A DNA stretch of 64,000 nucleotides, taken from CAYMEV01 sp964389675 [NCBI: uncultured Candidatus Sumerlaeota bacterium]. Lineage in GTDB: Bacteria > CAYMEV01. A model generated the notes under the pieces. The model saw only the letters and a program-made list of their open reading frames with translations, had not been told where the DNA came from and searched no databases. The stretch lies in NCBI GenBank assembly GCA_964389675.1, contig CAYMEV010000004.1, positions 62,001 through 126,000 of the forward strand, in the 5' to 3' direction. The position numbers and the translations under genes are program-made. Shown piece after piece: positions 17,617-26,145 of the stretch (the first letter of the stretch is position 1; every line of letters begins with the position of its first letter).

Positions 17617-19349
17617 TCAAACAGCTTCTCCAGCCTGTCCCTTTCCAGGAAAGTGCCTGGCCCCAGGCATAATTTTATCCATCTTTTCCGGTTTACCAAT
17701 TTCCTCATCTCTGCGGTTACTACGCGCATACGGTCAATTGTTGCGACATTGAGGCTGGCAAACCTGTCTGCCCTTGATCTCTTATAACCGGGAGGGGCTG
17801 GTATGTCACCGCTGTCAGGAGATTCCCTTCTCAATATTCTACCCCTTTCAAAAACTATGAGAAATCTTGAAGGACCCCGGGACAGGTCTTCCTGCCAGGC
17901 AAGTGATGATTCACTGAGGATAACTGTCCAGCACGCCCTTCGTATCTCATGAAACCCCCACATTATATTTGATTCCAGGAGCCTGCAGACTGCCTCAGGA
18001 TTCCATTCATGGTCTTCATTCTCATGTGCTTCATCGGGTTTTTCCGCTTCCCTTTCAGCCTTTCTCCTCTGCCATACCTTTCTGCTAATATTTCTTAGGG
18101 CAGGAATGACTGAACCGCAGTTAAGTTCATAACCGTGATAATCCATGAAAATATCCAGGCCCTCATTCAGGCAGTCCTGCTCAGGTGCCTTTTCACACGG
18201 TATTGCAATTGCCTTCATCAGTATTTCCTCTTGTGAGGCCATGCTTCCTTCCTGCCTTAAAAGCTCTTTCATGGCGCAAAGAGCTTCTACAGGCTCTTTT
18301 GATAAAAATGGCCCCAGCATGCATTCTTCTGATGCTTCGCCTGCAATTAAACTGAAATCCCTTGAGCAGTAAAATAAAGATTTCTTCTTCCCCCTGAGGG
18401 CAATATTATAAGGAGGGGAAAATCTCTTTATCTCGTCTGATTCCTTTATCGCTGCTTCCATAGCTGAGTCTGTGGCTTGAATATCAACCTGTCTTGCCTG
18501 TGAAAGCATTTCCAGAATATGCTCGGGATGGCGCCTGCTTTTATGAAAATAGCTTTTTACACGGTTTTTTAAGGATCCTGCCTTGCCAATATACAGTATA
18601 TCGCCGTTAGACCTGAGCATCCTGTAGATACCAGGTTTATCAGGCAGGCCGGATATCAGGCCCTGGTCCATTGGATACCTCTTTTTCTTCGATACAGCCA
18701 TTAAAGGTTTTTTCAGCCATTCCAGAAGCTGGTGATAGGTTGTTATTCTGTAATGCTTTCTTAATATCATAAGCATTGACTTCCATACAAATTCTGTTGC
18801 ATCAATATGGTCAGCACATCTTCTTAATTCTCCTACTGAATACCCGAGATAACCTGATACAGCACGCAGGCTTCTCCTCGGCAGTTCAGGAAACAGCCTT
18901 CTTGATATTGAATGCGTGCAGATCAGCCTGAAGGGGTATGCGGTCTCTCCTGAATATCTTTTATGCAGGTCTGCCAGGAATGCTTCCTCAAACCTGGCAT
19001 AATGGATTACCAGCGGGCACCAGTCGAGAAGATTAATCCTTTTTACACTCTCTGCATGGCCAAGCAGCTTCATCCAGGCCTCTTCTGCTTCAATACCCGA
19101 ATTTATATCTTCAGGAAGTATCCCGGTCACTTTCTGCACCCTCGCTGGAATAGAACTGCCTGTCTGCAGTTTAAGAACATGGGAATAAACACGCTGGGAA
19201 TCCTTATATGGTTCTGATGGTATATGCGACTGTTTCCAGCCAATCTCAAGAACTTCACTCTTTCCGGGCACTGCACCTGTGGTCTGGCAGTCCAGATATA
19301 GGACAGTAAGGCTTTTCAGCTCAAAATCCCTGCTCAGCATGACGGACAT
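17607..19349 (-). CDS. DEDDh exonuclease-like domain fused to GIY-YIG (UvrC-type) endonuclease
   Basis: 580 residues. Residues about 10-200 resemble the DnaQ epsilon exonuclease: LDCQTTG (20-25 region), IHYARFEEAFL and HIDATEFVW. Residues about 236-320 are a UvrC/Cho-type GIY-YIG nuclease: PGIYRML, LYIGKAGSLKNRVKSYF (Arg263), and Glu303 in AAIKESDEI followed by PPYN. The C-terminal 250 residues are unassigned. Such DnaQ-UvrC fusions are known in actinobacteria and elsewhere. The first DEDD motif reads Asp-Cys-Gln instead of Asp-x-Glu, so exonuclease activity is doubtful, while the GIY-YIG site looks intact. Its ATG directly abuts the helicase stop (TGAATG). Confidence 0.9.
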   Translation of the reverse strand: MSVMLSRDFELKSLTVLYLDCQTTGAVPGKSEVLEIGWKQSHIPSEPYKDSQRVYSHVLKLQTGSSIPARVQKVTGILPEDINSGIEAEEAWMKLLGHAESVKRINLLDWCPLVIHYARFEEAFLADLHKRYSGETAYPFRLICTHSISRRLFPELPRRSLRAVSGYLGYSVGELRRCADHIDATEFVWKSMLMILRKHYRITTYHQLLEWLKKPLMAVSKKKRYPMDQGLISGLPDKPGIYRMLRSNGDILYIGKAGSLKNRVKSYFHKSRRHPEHILEMLSQARQVDIQATDSAMEAAIKESDEIKRFSPPYNIALRGKKKSLFYCSRDFSLIAGEASEECMLGPFLSKEPVEALCAMKELLRQEGSMASQEEILMKAIAIPCEKAPEQDCLNEGLDIFMDYHGYELNCGSVIPALRNISRKVWQRRKAEREAEKPDEAHENEDHEWNPEAVCRLLESNIMWGFHEIRRACWTVILSESSLAWQEDLSRGPSRFLIVFERGRILRRESPDSGDIPAPPGYKRSRADRFASLNVATIDRMRVVTAEMRKLVNRKRWIKLCLGPGTFLERDRLEKLFEWV

Positions 19350-21701
19350 TCAGTTTCCCCCGTCCCAGAACCTGCCAAGGGCAGAGCCGATGTCTTCAGC
19401 ATCTCTGACAAACTGCGGTTTCCAGTCATATGGCATCATATTTCTATAGGGCTCTTCGGGATACCTTGAATCTATCAGAAGTACTGCACCTCTGTCAGTT
19501 TCTGAACGTATTACACGCCCTGCAGCCTGCAGCACTTTTATCATGCCCGGGATCTGATAGGCAAAAGCAAGCCCTGAATGATCCAGTTTATTAAAATATC
19601 CCTTGATAAGCTCCCTTTCAGTGTTTATTTTTGGAAACCCGACACCAACAATAACCGCTCCTGTAAGCTTATTGCCCACAAGATCAATTGACTCCGCAAA
19701 AAAACCGCCCATGACGGCAAAGCCGATCAGATACCTGGAATTATTATCCTTAAAGGATGCAAGGAAGCTATCCCTTTCAGCTTCTGACATCCCCGGATTT
19801 TGTACAAGTATATCTGTTTCTTCATCAGGGCTTTTAAAAACACCGCATACCATTTTCATATATGCATATGACGGAAAAAACACAAGATAATTTCCCTTCC
19901 TTGCACTGACCAGGCTGTTGATCATTTCCCCGACCATATGCCTTGTCGCGTTTCTATGCCTGTACATTACAGATATCCCTCCGGCAACCATTATCTTAAG
20001 GTTCTCCGATATAAAAGGGGAAGGCAGCGTAAGCCTCCTGATATCATAGCTGCAGCCAAAAAGCCTTGCAAAATAATCCATAGGCTCAAGCGTTGCTGAA
20101 AAAAACACTGTCGCATGGCACTTCTTAAGGACATCCTGTATATGCCGGCCTGGATCAATGCAGAAAAGCCTGATGAGAAATTCTGCATTTTCCAGCAGAT
20201 AGTAGGTGGCGTAGCCTGAATCATAGTTCTCGGCTGTATTTACAAATCTGCGGGCATCAAAATAGAATTCAGTAAGGTCTTCCCTGAAATCCGCCTGCTG
20301 ATTCCTTGCAAGCCATTGTTCCGTCTCCTGAAGGAATTTCCTCAAGAGCCCGCATAATTCATCCGGATAACTGTCCCTGGTTATGGATGGTGAATCTTCT
20401 GGAATGGCCCTTCTTTCCTTAAGGAAAAATGAATTTATACTGCCCAGCCTTCGATATATATTCGGCAGGGCATTTTTAAGCCTCCTCCTCAAAGCAAGCA
20501 CCGTGCTTTTCTGAAGGCTGGCAGAAAACATCTCCCTTGACCTGTCCACAAGATTATGAGCTTCATCGACAAGCAGCATATTTCTGCCTTCGTACATATC
20601 AAAGAATCTTCTCAGATAGACCCTGGGATCAAAAACATAATTATAATCGCAGATAATTACATCAACCCACAGGGCCAGCTCAAGGGAAAACTCAAAGGGG
20701 CAGAGCCTGTGCTTTTCAGCATATTCCTGTATGGCATCCATTGAAAATCTGTCTCTCTGGAATGCATCCCTGACTGCTTCATTTATCCTGTAATAAAACC
20801 CTTTAGCATAGGAACATTCAGCACCGTTGCATGCCTTATCGGGATTGAAACAGATCTTATCCTTTGCTGTGAGACTGATATGCTTTATTGAAAGGCCATT
20901 CCCCCTCAAAATATCAAGGCATTTTTCAGCTGCCTTCCTGCCTGTGGTACGCGCAGTCAGATAAAAGACCCTCAGGTCTTTATCCTTCACCATCTTCTTA
21001 ATTGCTGGAAGCATAACTGCCATTGTCTTACCTGTCCCTGTCGGGGCCTGTATTAAAATATCCTCCCTGTCCTCAAGTGCTGAAGCAACTTTTTGGATCA
21101 TCTTTTCCTGTCCTGCCCTGTATCGCTTAAAAGGGAACTCAGTTTCCCCTAATGTTTCATTCCTTTTTTTGACCCATTTGCTTGTTGTATCAGCCCAGGC
21201 AATATACTTTCTTATAAGTTCGTCAAAGAAGCTTTCCAGTTCCTTGACATCGAATTCACGCCTTATTTCGAGTTTGTCCTTTTCATCAATATTATAGTAT
21301 GTAAGCTGTATGGCTATTTTGGTCAGGCTGTGCTGGACAGCATATATATAACCATAGCATTTGGCCTGTCCCCAGTGCATTTTATTTTCTTCCTCCTGTA
21401 CAGCAGGGAGGCTTTTTTTTGTTGTTTTTATCTCATCAATGACAGCATGGCCATGGTATTCATAAACACCGTCTATCCTTCCCCCTATCTTTATCAGATA
21501 CCCTTCCAGCTCAGTTTCATACAGGACTTGCATCTCCGGGGCATATTCAGCCGGCCTGGATTTCTGTATTGCCTGATGGATCCTTATTGCACGGACAGGA
21601 TTCTCGCCGCCGAACAATGTCAGGTTCAGATCGCCTGTTCTCTCACTGTATTCAACAAGTTCCCTGACTGATACTCTTATTTCGGTTTTCACAAATCTCA
21701 T
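19350..21701 (-). CDS. DinG/XPD-family helicase with N-terminal RecB-like nuclease domain
   Basis: 783 residues. Residues about 50-130 hold a PD-(D/E)xK nuclease core: GGRIDG (Asp77), then VIDEIKTTK (Glu90, Lys92), then GQAKCYGYIY as in RecB/Cas4-type nucleases. From about 190 on it is an SF2 XPD/DinG helicase: Walker A APTGTGKT (219-226), four Cys for an Fe-S cluster (284, 291, 296, 334), DEAH (379-382), motif VFFSATLEP, and motif VI QAAGRVIRS. It unwinds and probably nicks DNA. It is the first gene of a four-gene unit, with only a weak GCGGAA site before the ATG. No LexA-like palindrome was seen in the 196 bases upstream. Confidence 0.92.
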   Translation of the reverse strand: MRFVKTEIRVSVRELVEYSERTGDLNLTLFGGENPVRAIRIHQAIQKSRPAEYAPEMQVLYETELEGYLIKIGGRIDGVYEYHGHAVIDEIKTTKKSLPAVQEEENKMHWGQAKCYGYIYAVQHSLTKIAIQLTYYNIDEKDKLEIRREFDVKELESFFDELIRKYIAWADTTSKWVKKRNETLGETEFPFKRYRAGQEKMIQKVASALEDREDILIQAPTGTGKTMAVMLPAIKKMVKDKDLRVFYLTARTTGRKAAEKCLDILRGNGLSIKHISLTAKDKICFNPDKACNGAECSYAKGFYYRINEAVRDAFQRDRFSMDAIQEYAEKHRLCPFEFSLELALWVDVIICDYNYVFDPRVYLRRFFDMYEGRNMLLVDEAHNLVDRSREMFSASLQKSTVLALRRRLKNALPNIYRRLGSINSFFLKERRAIPEDSPSITRDSYPDELCGLLRKFLQETEQWLARNQQADFREDLTEFYFDARRFVNTAENYDSGYATYYLLENAEFLIRLFCIDPGRHIQDVLKKCHATVFFSATLEPMDYFARLFGCSYDIRRLTLPSPFISENLKIMVAGGISVMYRHRNATRHMVGEMINSLVSARKGNYLVFFPSYAYMKMVCGVFKSPDEETDILVQNPGMSEAERDSFLASFKDNNSRYLIGFAVMGGFFAESIDLVGNKLTGAVIVGVGFPKINTERELIKGYFNKLDHSGLAFAYQIPGMIKVLQAAGRVIRSETDRGAVLLIDSRYPEEPYRNMMPYDWKPQFVRDAEDIGSALGRFWDGGN

Positions 21702-21850
21702 TTCCGCATTTCTGATTTCGGATAAGAAGGCTGGATAATCATATGCATAGAGATATTATTATGAGATTACCATAATTAAAAGAAAAAATAATACCTTTGC
21801 CTCTTAATAATATAATACTGGAATAAAGGTTTTGATTTTGAGATGAAGAA

Positions 21851-21884
21851 GGCTTTTATGCAGGCAAAAGCATGCATAAAAGCC
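21851..21884 (-). terminator. Stem-loop terminator behind the lipoprotein gene
   Basis: A perfect 12-base stem (GGCTTTTATGCA with TGCATAAAAGCC) and a 10-base loop, about 14 bases past the stop of the minus-strand lipoprotein gene. On that strand it is followed by TTCTTCATCTC, a T-rich but imperfect tail. Confidence 0.55.
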
Positions 21885-21897
21885 CTGGTCTGTAAGG

Positions 21898-22485
21898 CTA
21901 TTTCTTTTGCAAATTGTATGTGATGACGGAGCCATAACCGTCAGCTTCCCCTGAGTTGATAACTATATGGTATTCCCATCCGTCTTTCTCGCCTGCAAAA
22001 ATCTCATTGTTCATATTCTGGAAGGGCTCTGATTTATCCTTATATGTCTCAAGTATTTTCTGCGATACAGTCTTTACATCATCCTGTGTGCCTATAACAA
22101 GGTTATAGGCCATAATTCCCTCAATAGTCTGATGGAATCCGCCGAGAACATCTGATGTCCCGGAATTATAAACAGGGAACTCCTTTTCAGGATAACCGGA
22201 AGGCATATTCCCTCTAACACGATCAGCTTCCTCTTTTACAGCTTCTTCAGATTCCTCTGCAGCATCTGAATCCCCGCTCTCCTCAACAGCTTCCTCAGAG
22301 GCCTCAACTGCATCACCTTCGGCAGATTCCTCTACCTGTTCGTCTGATGTCTGCTCAACGGCTTCAGCCGGCATTTCTGACTGTTCCGGTTTCCTGCTCT
22401 CACCCTTATCCTTTGCGGTCTGCCCGCATCCCATTGCAAACAATGCAATTACCGCAATCAGCGCGGTCAATGTTTTCATTTTCAT
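21898..22485 (-). CDS. Lipoprotein with acidic Glu/Ala/Ser-rich linker
   Basis: 195 residues. A signal peptide with lipobox FAMGC predicts lipidation at Cys20. Residues about 22-90 are a low-complexity acidic stretch with repeated EE/AVEES/DAAEE units, probably a flexible tether. The C-terminal 100 residues form a compact domain of unknown family (SGYPEKEFPVYNSG, LETYKDKSEPFQ). An AGGAGTG ribosome site supports the first ATG. It stands as the last gene of a minus-strand group and is followed by a stem-loop. Function unknown. Confidence 0.78.
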   Translation of the reverse strand: MKMKTLTALIAVIALFAMGCGQTAKDKGESRKPEQSEMPAEAVEQTSDEQVEESAEGDAVEASEEAVEESGDSDAAEESEEAVKEEADRVRGNMPSGYPEKEFPVYNSGTSDVLGGFHQTIEGIMAYNLVIGTQDDVKTVSQKILETYKDKSEPFQNMNNEIFAGEKDGWEYHIVINSGEADGYGSVITYNLQKK

Positions 22486-22592
22486 TTTTAAGCACTCCTT
22501 TCATTACTGTATTGAATTAAACAAATCTTATAATATAACTCAACCTCAAAAACGCAAAGCATTTTTATATCCTAATATCGGTAATTATTTCA

Positions 22593-23303
22593 TCATGCTC
22601 CTGCACTTGCTAAAAAACTGCCAAGGACAGCAGGTATATTGCCTGCCATATGAACAATGATGGCATAAGCATGGTTATCATGCTTTTCATGGTAATAACC
22701 TGCTATAATCCCAAGCACTGCAGTAAAGACCACAATTCTTCCTACAAACAAAAACCCTGCCCCAGTTGTAATGAGAATCACATGGGCAAACCCGAAAAGT
22801 ATTCCGCTGATGATCACAGGAAGGCTAAGCCTCAGTAAAAAGATCCTTATGCTGTATTTATTCAGGGGCTTAAGCATATTCAGAAGAAACCCCCTGAATA
22901 AAAATTCTTCAGCTATGCTTGCATAAATAAACACAAGAATAAATACCTGCAAAGGGGTCATTTGCTCAAGCATCTTGTGCGATCCCATCTTCCCGCCTGA
23001 AACAGCAGTTATCACAGCCAGAAAGATATTAATAAAGAATGATGAAAATAGACCTGTTAAAAAAGGCATAATTACAGATCTGGCAGAAGGAATGGAAATT
23101 CTGTAATTTACCTGCTTTTTCATTGCATATATCATCAGAACTGACAAAATAAGCATTATTGTGTGGGTCATAAAAGACCCCTGGAGAAAACTGACACCTG
23201 TTTTAATAAATCTTCCTGACACAGTTGAAATTCCAAATATGATAAATGTCAGTAAAACAGCTGAAAAAACCCTCGCACTGATACTTTTCCGTTCATCGTT
23301 CAT
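22593..23303 (-). CDS. CPBP-family intramembrane metalloprotease
   Basis: 236-residue polytopic protein with six to eight hydrophobic helices. It shows the three CPBP (Rce1/Abi) signatures: EEFLFRG (E-E-x3-R), FGFAHVI (F-x3-H) and HMAGN (H-x3-N). These coordinate the catalytic water in the Rce1 family. Possible roles include processing of a prenylated-type or bacteriocin-like peptide or membrane-protein cleavage; the substrate is unknown. A methyltransferase-like ICMT homologue is encoded about 1 kb upstream on the same strand, echoing the eukaryotic Rce1/ICMT pair, but that link is speculative. Confidence 0.88.
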   Translation of the reverse strand: MNDERKSISARVFSAVLLTFIIFGISTVSGRFIKTGVSFLQGSFMTHTIMLILSVLMIYAMKKQVNYRISIPSARSVIMPFLTGLFSSFFINIFLAVITAVSGGKMGSHKMLEQMTPLQVFILVFIYASIAEEFLFRGFLLNMLKPLNKYSIRIFLLRLSLPVIISGILFGFAHVILITTGAGFLFVGRIVVFTAVLGIIAGYYHEKHDNHAYAIIVHMAGNIPAVLGSFLASAGA

Positions 23304-23379
23304 AAGATCATCCCTTCTCTGTTTTTATTATTCTTTTTTTGGCAGAAACCCTGAAGCTTATATGCTGCAAGGCCTTTTT

Positions 23380-23895
23380 CTACCTGAACCTTGTCGAATA
23401 TACCTTCCTCGGGAAATCCCCCCCGGCATACTCCATTTTCGTGTTCCCCTTTACAATGACTTCATCTGCATATGCTTCAAGAACCCTTCCTATAAAAAGA
23501 GTCTTGTCCCCGGTCTCTACATCCTTAATAAGCCTGCACTCCATAAAAGCGACACACTCATCAATAACAGGAGCCTTTATACTTCTTGCTGATTTCGGGG
23601 TCAAACCTGTCTCTTTGAATTTATCAAGCTTGTATCCGGTATGGGAACCGCAGAAATAAATTTTGCCTTTCAGGCCTGAGCCGGGAACATTCACTGCAAA
23701 TTCTCCCGTGCTTTTAATAAGGGAAGATGAATATGCATCCCTGCTTATGGCACATGCCAGAAGGGGAGGTTCCTTTGAGACAGGCATGACAAAGCTCAAG
23801 GCTATAATATTGGATCTGCCTTCCATTTCCCCCGTAGTAATGAGGAAATGCCTCATAGGCCACATATATTCAAGATATTCTACATCAAGTCTCAT
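23380..23895 (-). CDS. Flavin reductase-like FMN-binding split-barrel protein
   Basis: 171 residues of the flavin-reductase-like fold. The pattern includes MEGRSNIIALSFVMPVS (the strand that contacts FMN), LLACAISRDAYS, STGEFAVNVPG, and GKIYFCGSHTGYKLDKF. Members are FMN-binding NAD(P)H oxidoreductases or flavoredoxins. An AGGTGGG site is upstream. It is encoded between DUF6506 and the CPBP protease, and a second, different family member lies at 25020-25532 on the other strand. The substrate is not predictable. Confidence 0.85.
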   Translation of the reverse strand: MRLDVEYLEYMWPMRHFLITTGEMEGRSNIIALSFVMPVSKEPPLLACAISRDAYSSSLIKSTGEFAVNVPGSGLKGKIYFCGSHTGYKLDKFKETGLTPKSARSIKAPVIDECVAFMECRLIKDVETGDKTLFIGRVLEAYADEVIVKGNTKMEYAGGDFPRKVYSTRFR

Positions 23896-23912
23896 TTCTT
23901 ACAGCCCACCTA

Positions 23913-24227
23913 TTAATCTGAGTATTCCCTCTGAATTACAGGAAGCACTATCCTGTTGCTCGGGCCATCCCCCCTGGCAACACTGACTGACACTTTGCCT
24001 TTCAGTGAATCAAATATTTCCGCAGCATCCCTGTGTGAAAACCCCGGACACAAGAGGACAGCATCAATCCCCTCGCTTTCATAAAGCTCTTTTGCAGTCT
24101 CTACAGCCTCTTTCTGATCCCTGACTATCACAGAAAAAAGCCTTAATTTACCTGTATCAATGATGCTCCTGTGCCTGCTGCATTCTGCATCAGGTGCATG
24201 AGCCATAAACAATGATCTGAATGCCAT
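23913..24227 (-). CDS. DUF6506-type small conserved protein
   Basis: 104 residues. The pattern MAFRSLFMAHAPDAE, GIDAVLLCPGFSHRD, and VSVARGDGPSNRI matches my recollection of the DUF6506 family, whose members share an N-terminal AHAPDA and a C-terminal VARGDGPS motif. Function is not established. It is soluble, with no signal or membrane segment. AAGGAGG lies nine to ten bases ahead of the ATG. It sits 17 bases upstream of the flavin reductase gene, suggesting cotranscription. Confidence 0.75.
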   Translation of the reverse strand: MAFRSLFMAHAPDAECSRHRSIIDTGKLRLFSVIVRDQKEAVETAKELYESEGIDAVLLCPGFSHRDAAEIFDSLKGKVSVSVARGDGPSNRIVLPVIQREYSD

Positions 24228-24258
24228 TCTTAGTATTTAACCTCCTTACCTTTATTTT

Positions 24259-24822
24259 CTAAAAATATCTTCCTGTATCCCCCATGTATCTCCTGTAGGA
24301 ATCTTTATGCACCGACTCAAGATACCTCTCTTCTCCTAAGATAATAAAATGAAACAGAATAATGCTCAGTGAAGCAGGAAATATGACCAATGGAGACATT
24401 ACGCTCATCATCATGCCAAGAAGCACAATATCAAGCGATAAGAAATAGGGATTTCGCGAATACCTGAATACCCCGCTGATTACAAGCTCTGTTTTTTCAG
24501 ACTGATCAATGCCTATCCTCCAGCTTTTACCCATGCTGAGAGAAGAGACTATTCCAAATAGTACACCTGAAACTACAAGAAAAGAGCCGGCATAAAAAAG
24601 CATGGCTGAACTGAAGAAGACCGGGCAAATATTATCAGCCCCGGGAAATAATAGATATATGAGGTAGATGATCATGGATGAACCGGAAAGCTGTACTGAA
24701 ACCTTCACAGGTTTATTGCCATCCCGCAGGATTCTTCCAATGTGTTTTTTTAATAAAAGAGACCTAAGGAAAAAGAATGCAAAAAAAATAATAATAAAAA
24801 GGGCCGGAATATAATTAATCAT
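24259..24822 (-). CDS. Isoprenylcysteine carboxyl methyltransferase-like membrane protein
   Basis: 187 residues with about five hydrophobic helices. The C-terminal half carries the SAM-binding signature of the ICMT/PEMT superfamily: YSRNPYFLSLD, then GEERYLESVH and YRRYMGDTGRYF (R-N-P-x-Y ... G-E-E-x-x-L ... Y). It likely methylates a membrane-bound substrate using S-adenosylmethionine, but the substrate in bacteria is generally unknown. It is the first gene of the minus-strand group leading to DUF6506, flavin reductase and CPBP protease. Confidence 0.85.
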   Translation of the reverse strand: MINYIPALFIIIFFAFFFLRSLLLKKHIGRILRDGNKPVKVSVQLSGSSMIIYLIYLLFPGADNICPVFFSSAMLFYAGSFLVVSGVLFGIVSSLSMGKSWRIGIDQSEKTELVISGVFRYSRNPYFLSLDIVLLGMMMSVMSPLVIFPASLSIILFHFIILGEERYLESVHKDSYRRYMGDTGRYF

Positions 24823-25019
24823 TTATGAAACCCTTGATGAATAATTTATCACATTTTTGTCTTTTTAATCTTTGCATCTGCTTATATAATAGCAAAGATC
24901 TGCCTGCAATAAAAGATATGTTTTCAATTTTTTTTCTGACCGTCCCCTGTCTTATATAAGGGAGATTCACTAATTATTGCTTTTTATATGGCAGGAAACT
25001 AAAAAGGAGTTAAGATCAT

Positions 25020-25532
25020 ATGAAAATTCAAAAGGAACCCATAGACGCAATTCATGCTCTCCCGGCTTTCCCTGCAGTCCTTGTTACAGTGGCTAAGAAC
25101 ATTATCTCTGTGGCGGCATTCTCCTTCTGCTCATTTGATCCGCCAATGATCATGATAGGGATAATTCCTGAGAATTATTCATATGAGCTTATAAAAAGGG
25201 AGAAGTCTTTTGCAGTTAATATACCCCGCCATGATCAGTTCGAGATAGTGAAGACATGCGGTTCAGTTTCAGGGAGGACTGCCGATAAATACAGCAGGGC
25301 AGGAATTACCCCGCTTAAGGCAAAAAAAATAAGCGGGTACATCATCAAGGAATGCCCGGTCAATATTGAGTGCAGTGTCCTGTCTGAATATAACTGCAAC
25401 GGCTCTCACATATGGTTTATCGGCAGAATTGAATCTGTACAGATTGAGGAGGATTATAAGAGGGAACAGGCATTAATGTTCTGGCTGGGGCAGTACAGAA
25501 AGGTCGGCGAAATAATACACAGCAAATCCTGA
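25020..25532 (+). CDS. Flavin reductase family protein
   Basis: 170 residues of the FMN-binding split-barrel flavin reductase fold. Supporting segments are FPAVLVTVAKNIISVAAFSF, KREKSFAVNIPRHDQ and KTCGSVSGRTADKY, in the usual order. It is distinct in sequence from the family member at 23380-23895. A strong AAAAAGGAG site lies about eight bases before the ATG. It is a single gene, with short intergenic regions on both sides. Probable FMN-dependent oxidoreductase; partner unknown. Confidence 0.85.
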   Translation: MKIQKEPIDAIHALPAFPAVLVTVAKNIISVAAFSFCSFDPPMIMIGIIPENYSYELIKREKSFAVNIPRHDQFEIVKTCGSVSGRTADKYSRAGITPLKAKKISGYIIKECPVNIECSVLSEYNCNGSHIWFIGRIESVQIEEDYKREQALMFWLGQYRKVGEIIHSKS

Positions 25533-25587
25533 GAAATAAGAGACTTTCGGTTCAGCTGCCAGGGAAGGGTCAAATCTTCAAACAGGG

Positions 25588-26145
25588 TTAGTCCGGCCTG
25601 CTTCTCCCCGGAAACACTGCATACTCAAATGGCCATTTCTCACTGATCCATTGCCTGACTGCCTTTTCCAGAACCGGGTCTAAGCCCCTGTCATATGCAC
25701 TTTTTCTTACCCACATGAATACTGCAGCATCCGGCCCGCCAATGCCCTTATTAATATATATGCTGCCGAGGACATTTTTCTCGTCCAGGCTTAGAACAGC
25801 ATATGTAAAGCTTTTCCTCTTCTTAAAAAGCTTTTCTTTAATCATTATCTGTTCCCTGTTCATCTGTACCGTAAAATCCCCTCCAGGCCATTTATCGCTC
25901 AAAAGGGCTCTATGAATGATCTCCACTGACTCCATGACCGCTTCATAATCATCTTTGGCATCAGAGGCTCTTAAAGGCCGGATAATAAAATCCTCTGTCT
26001 CCAGCCTCTGAGGTATATCAAAATCCTTTGGAACAATGGAGTTTCCGCATGACAAAAATACAGCGGACAATAGTATTATTGCAATTAATACTGCTCTATT
26101 TCTTCTCACCAGTATCACCGCCTTTTTATAGTTTTTTTTTTGCAT
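25588..26145 (-). CDS. Predicted lipoprotein with GNAT acetyltransferase-like domain
   Basis: 185 residues. The N-terminus has basic residues, a hydrophobic core (AVLIAIILLSAVF) and a lipobox LSC at Cys33, so the protein should be exported and lipid-anchored. Residues about 48-185 match a GNAT-type fold: QRLETEDFIIRPLRASDA, YEAVMES, then LGSIYINKG, FMWVRKSAYDRGLDP, and WPFEYAVFPGR. GNAT enzymes need cytoplasmic acetyl-CoA, so an exported one is odd. The ATG at 26145 lacks a ribosome site; a GTG at 26109 with AAGGCGG upstream is an alternative start that keeps the signal peptide. A small ORF overlaps its 5' end. Confidence 0.7.
   Translation of the reverse strand: MQKKNYKKAVILVRRNRAVLIAIILLSAVFLSCGNSIVPKDFDIPQRLETEDFIIRPLRASDAKDDYEAVMESVEIIHRALLSDKWPGGDFTVQMNREQIMIKEKLFKKRKSFTYAVLSLDEKNVLGSIYINKGIGGPDAAVFMWVRKSAYDRGLDPVLEKAVRQWISEKWPFEYAVFPGRSRPD

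Noticed and set aside
24936-24950. GACCGTCCCCT fragment as a third REP-like repeat
   Set aside because: Too short and unpaired to call as a repeat by itself; mentioned only as possible debris.
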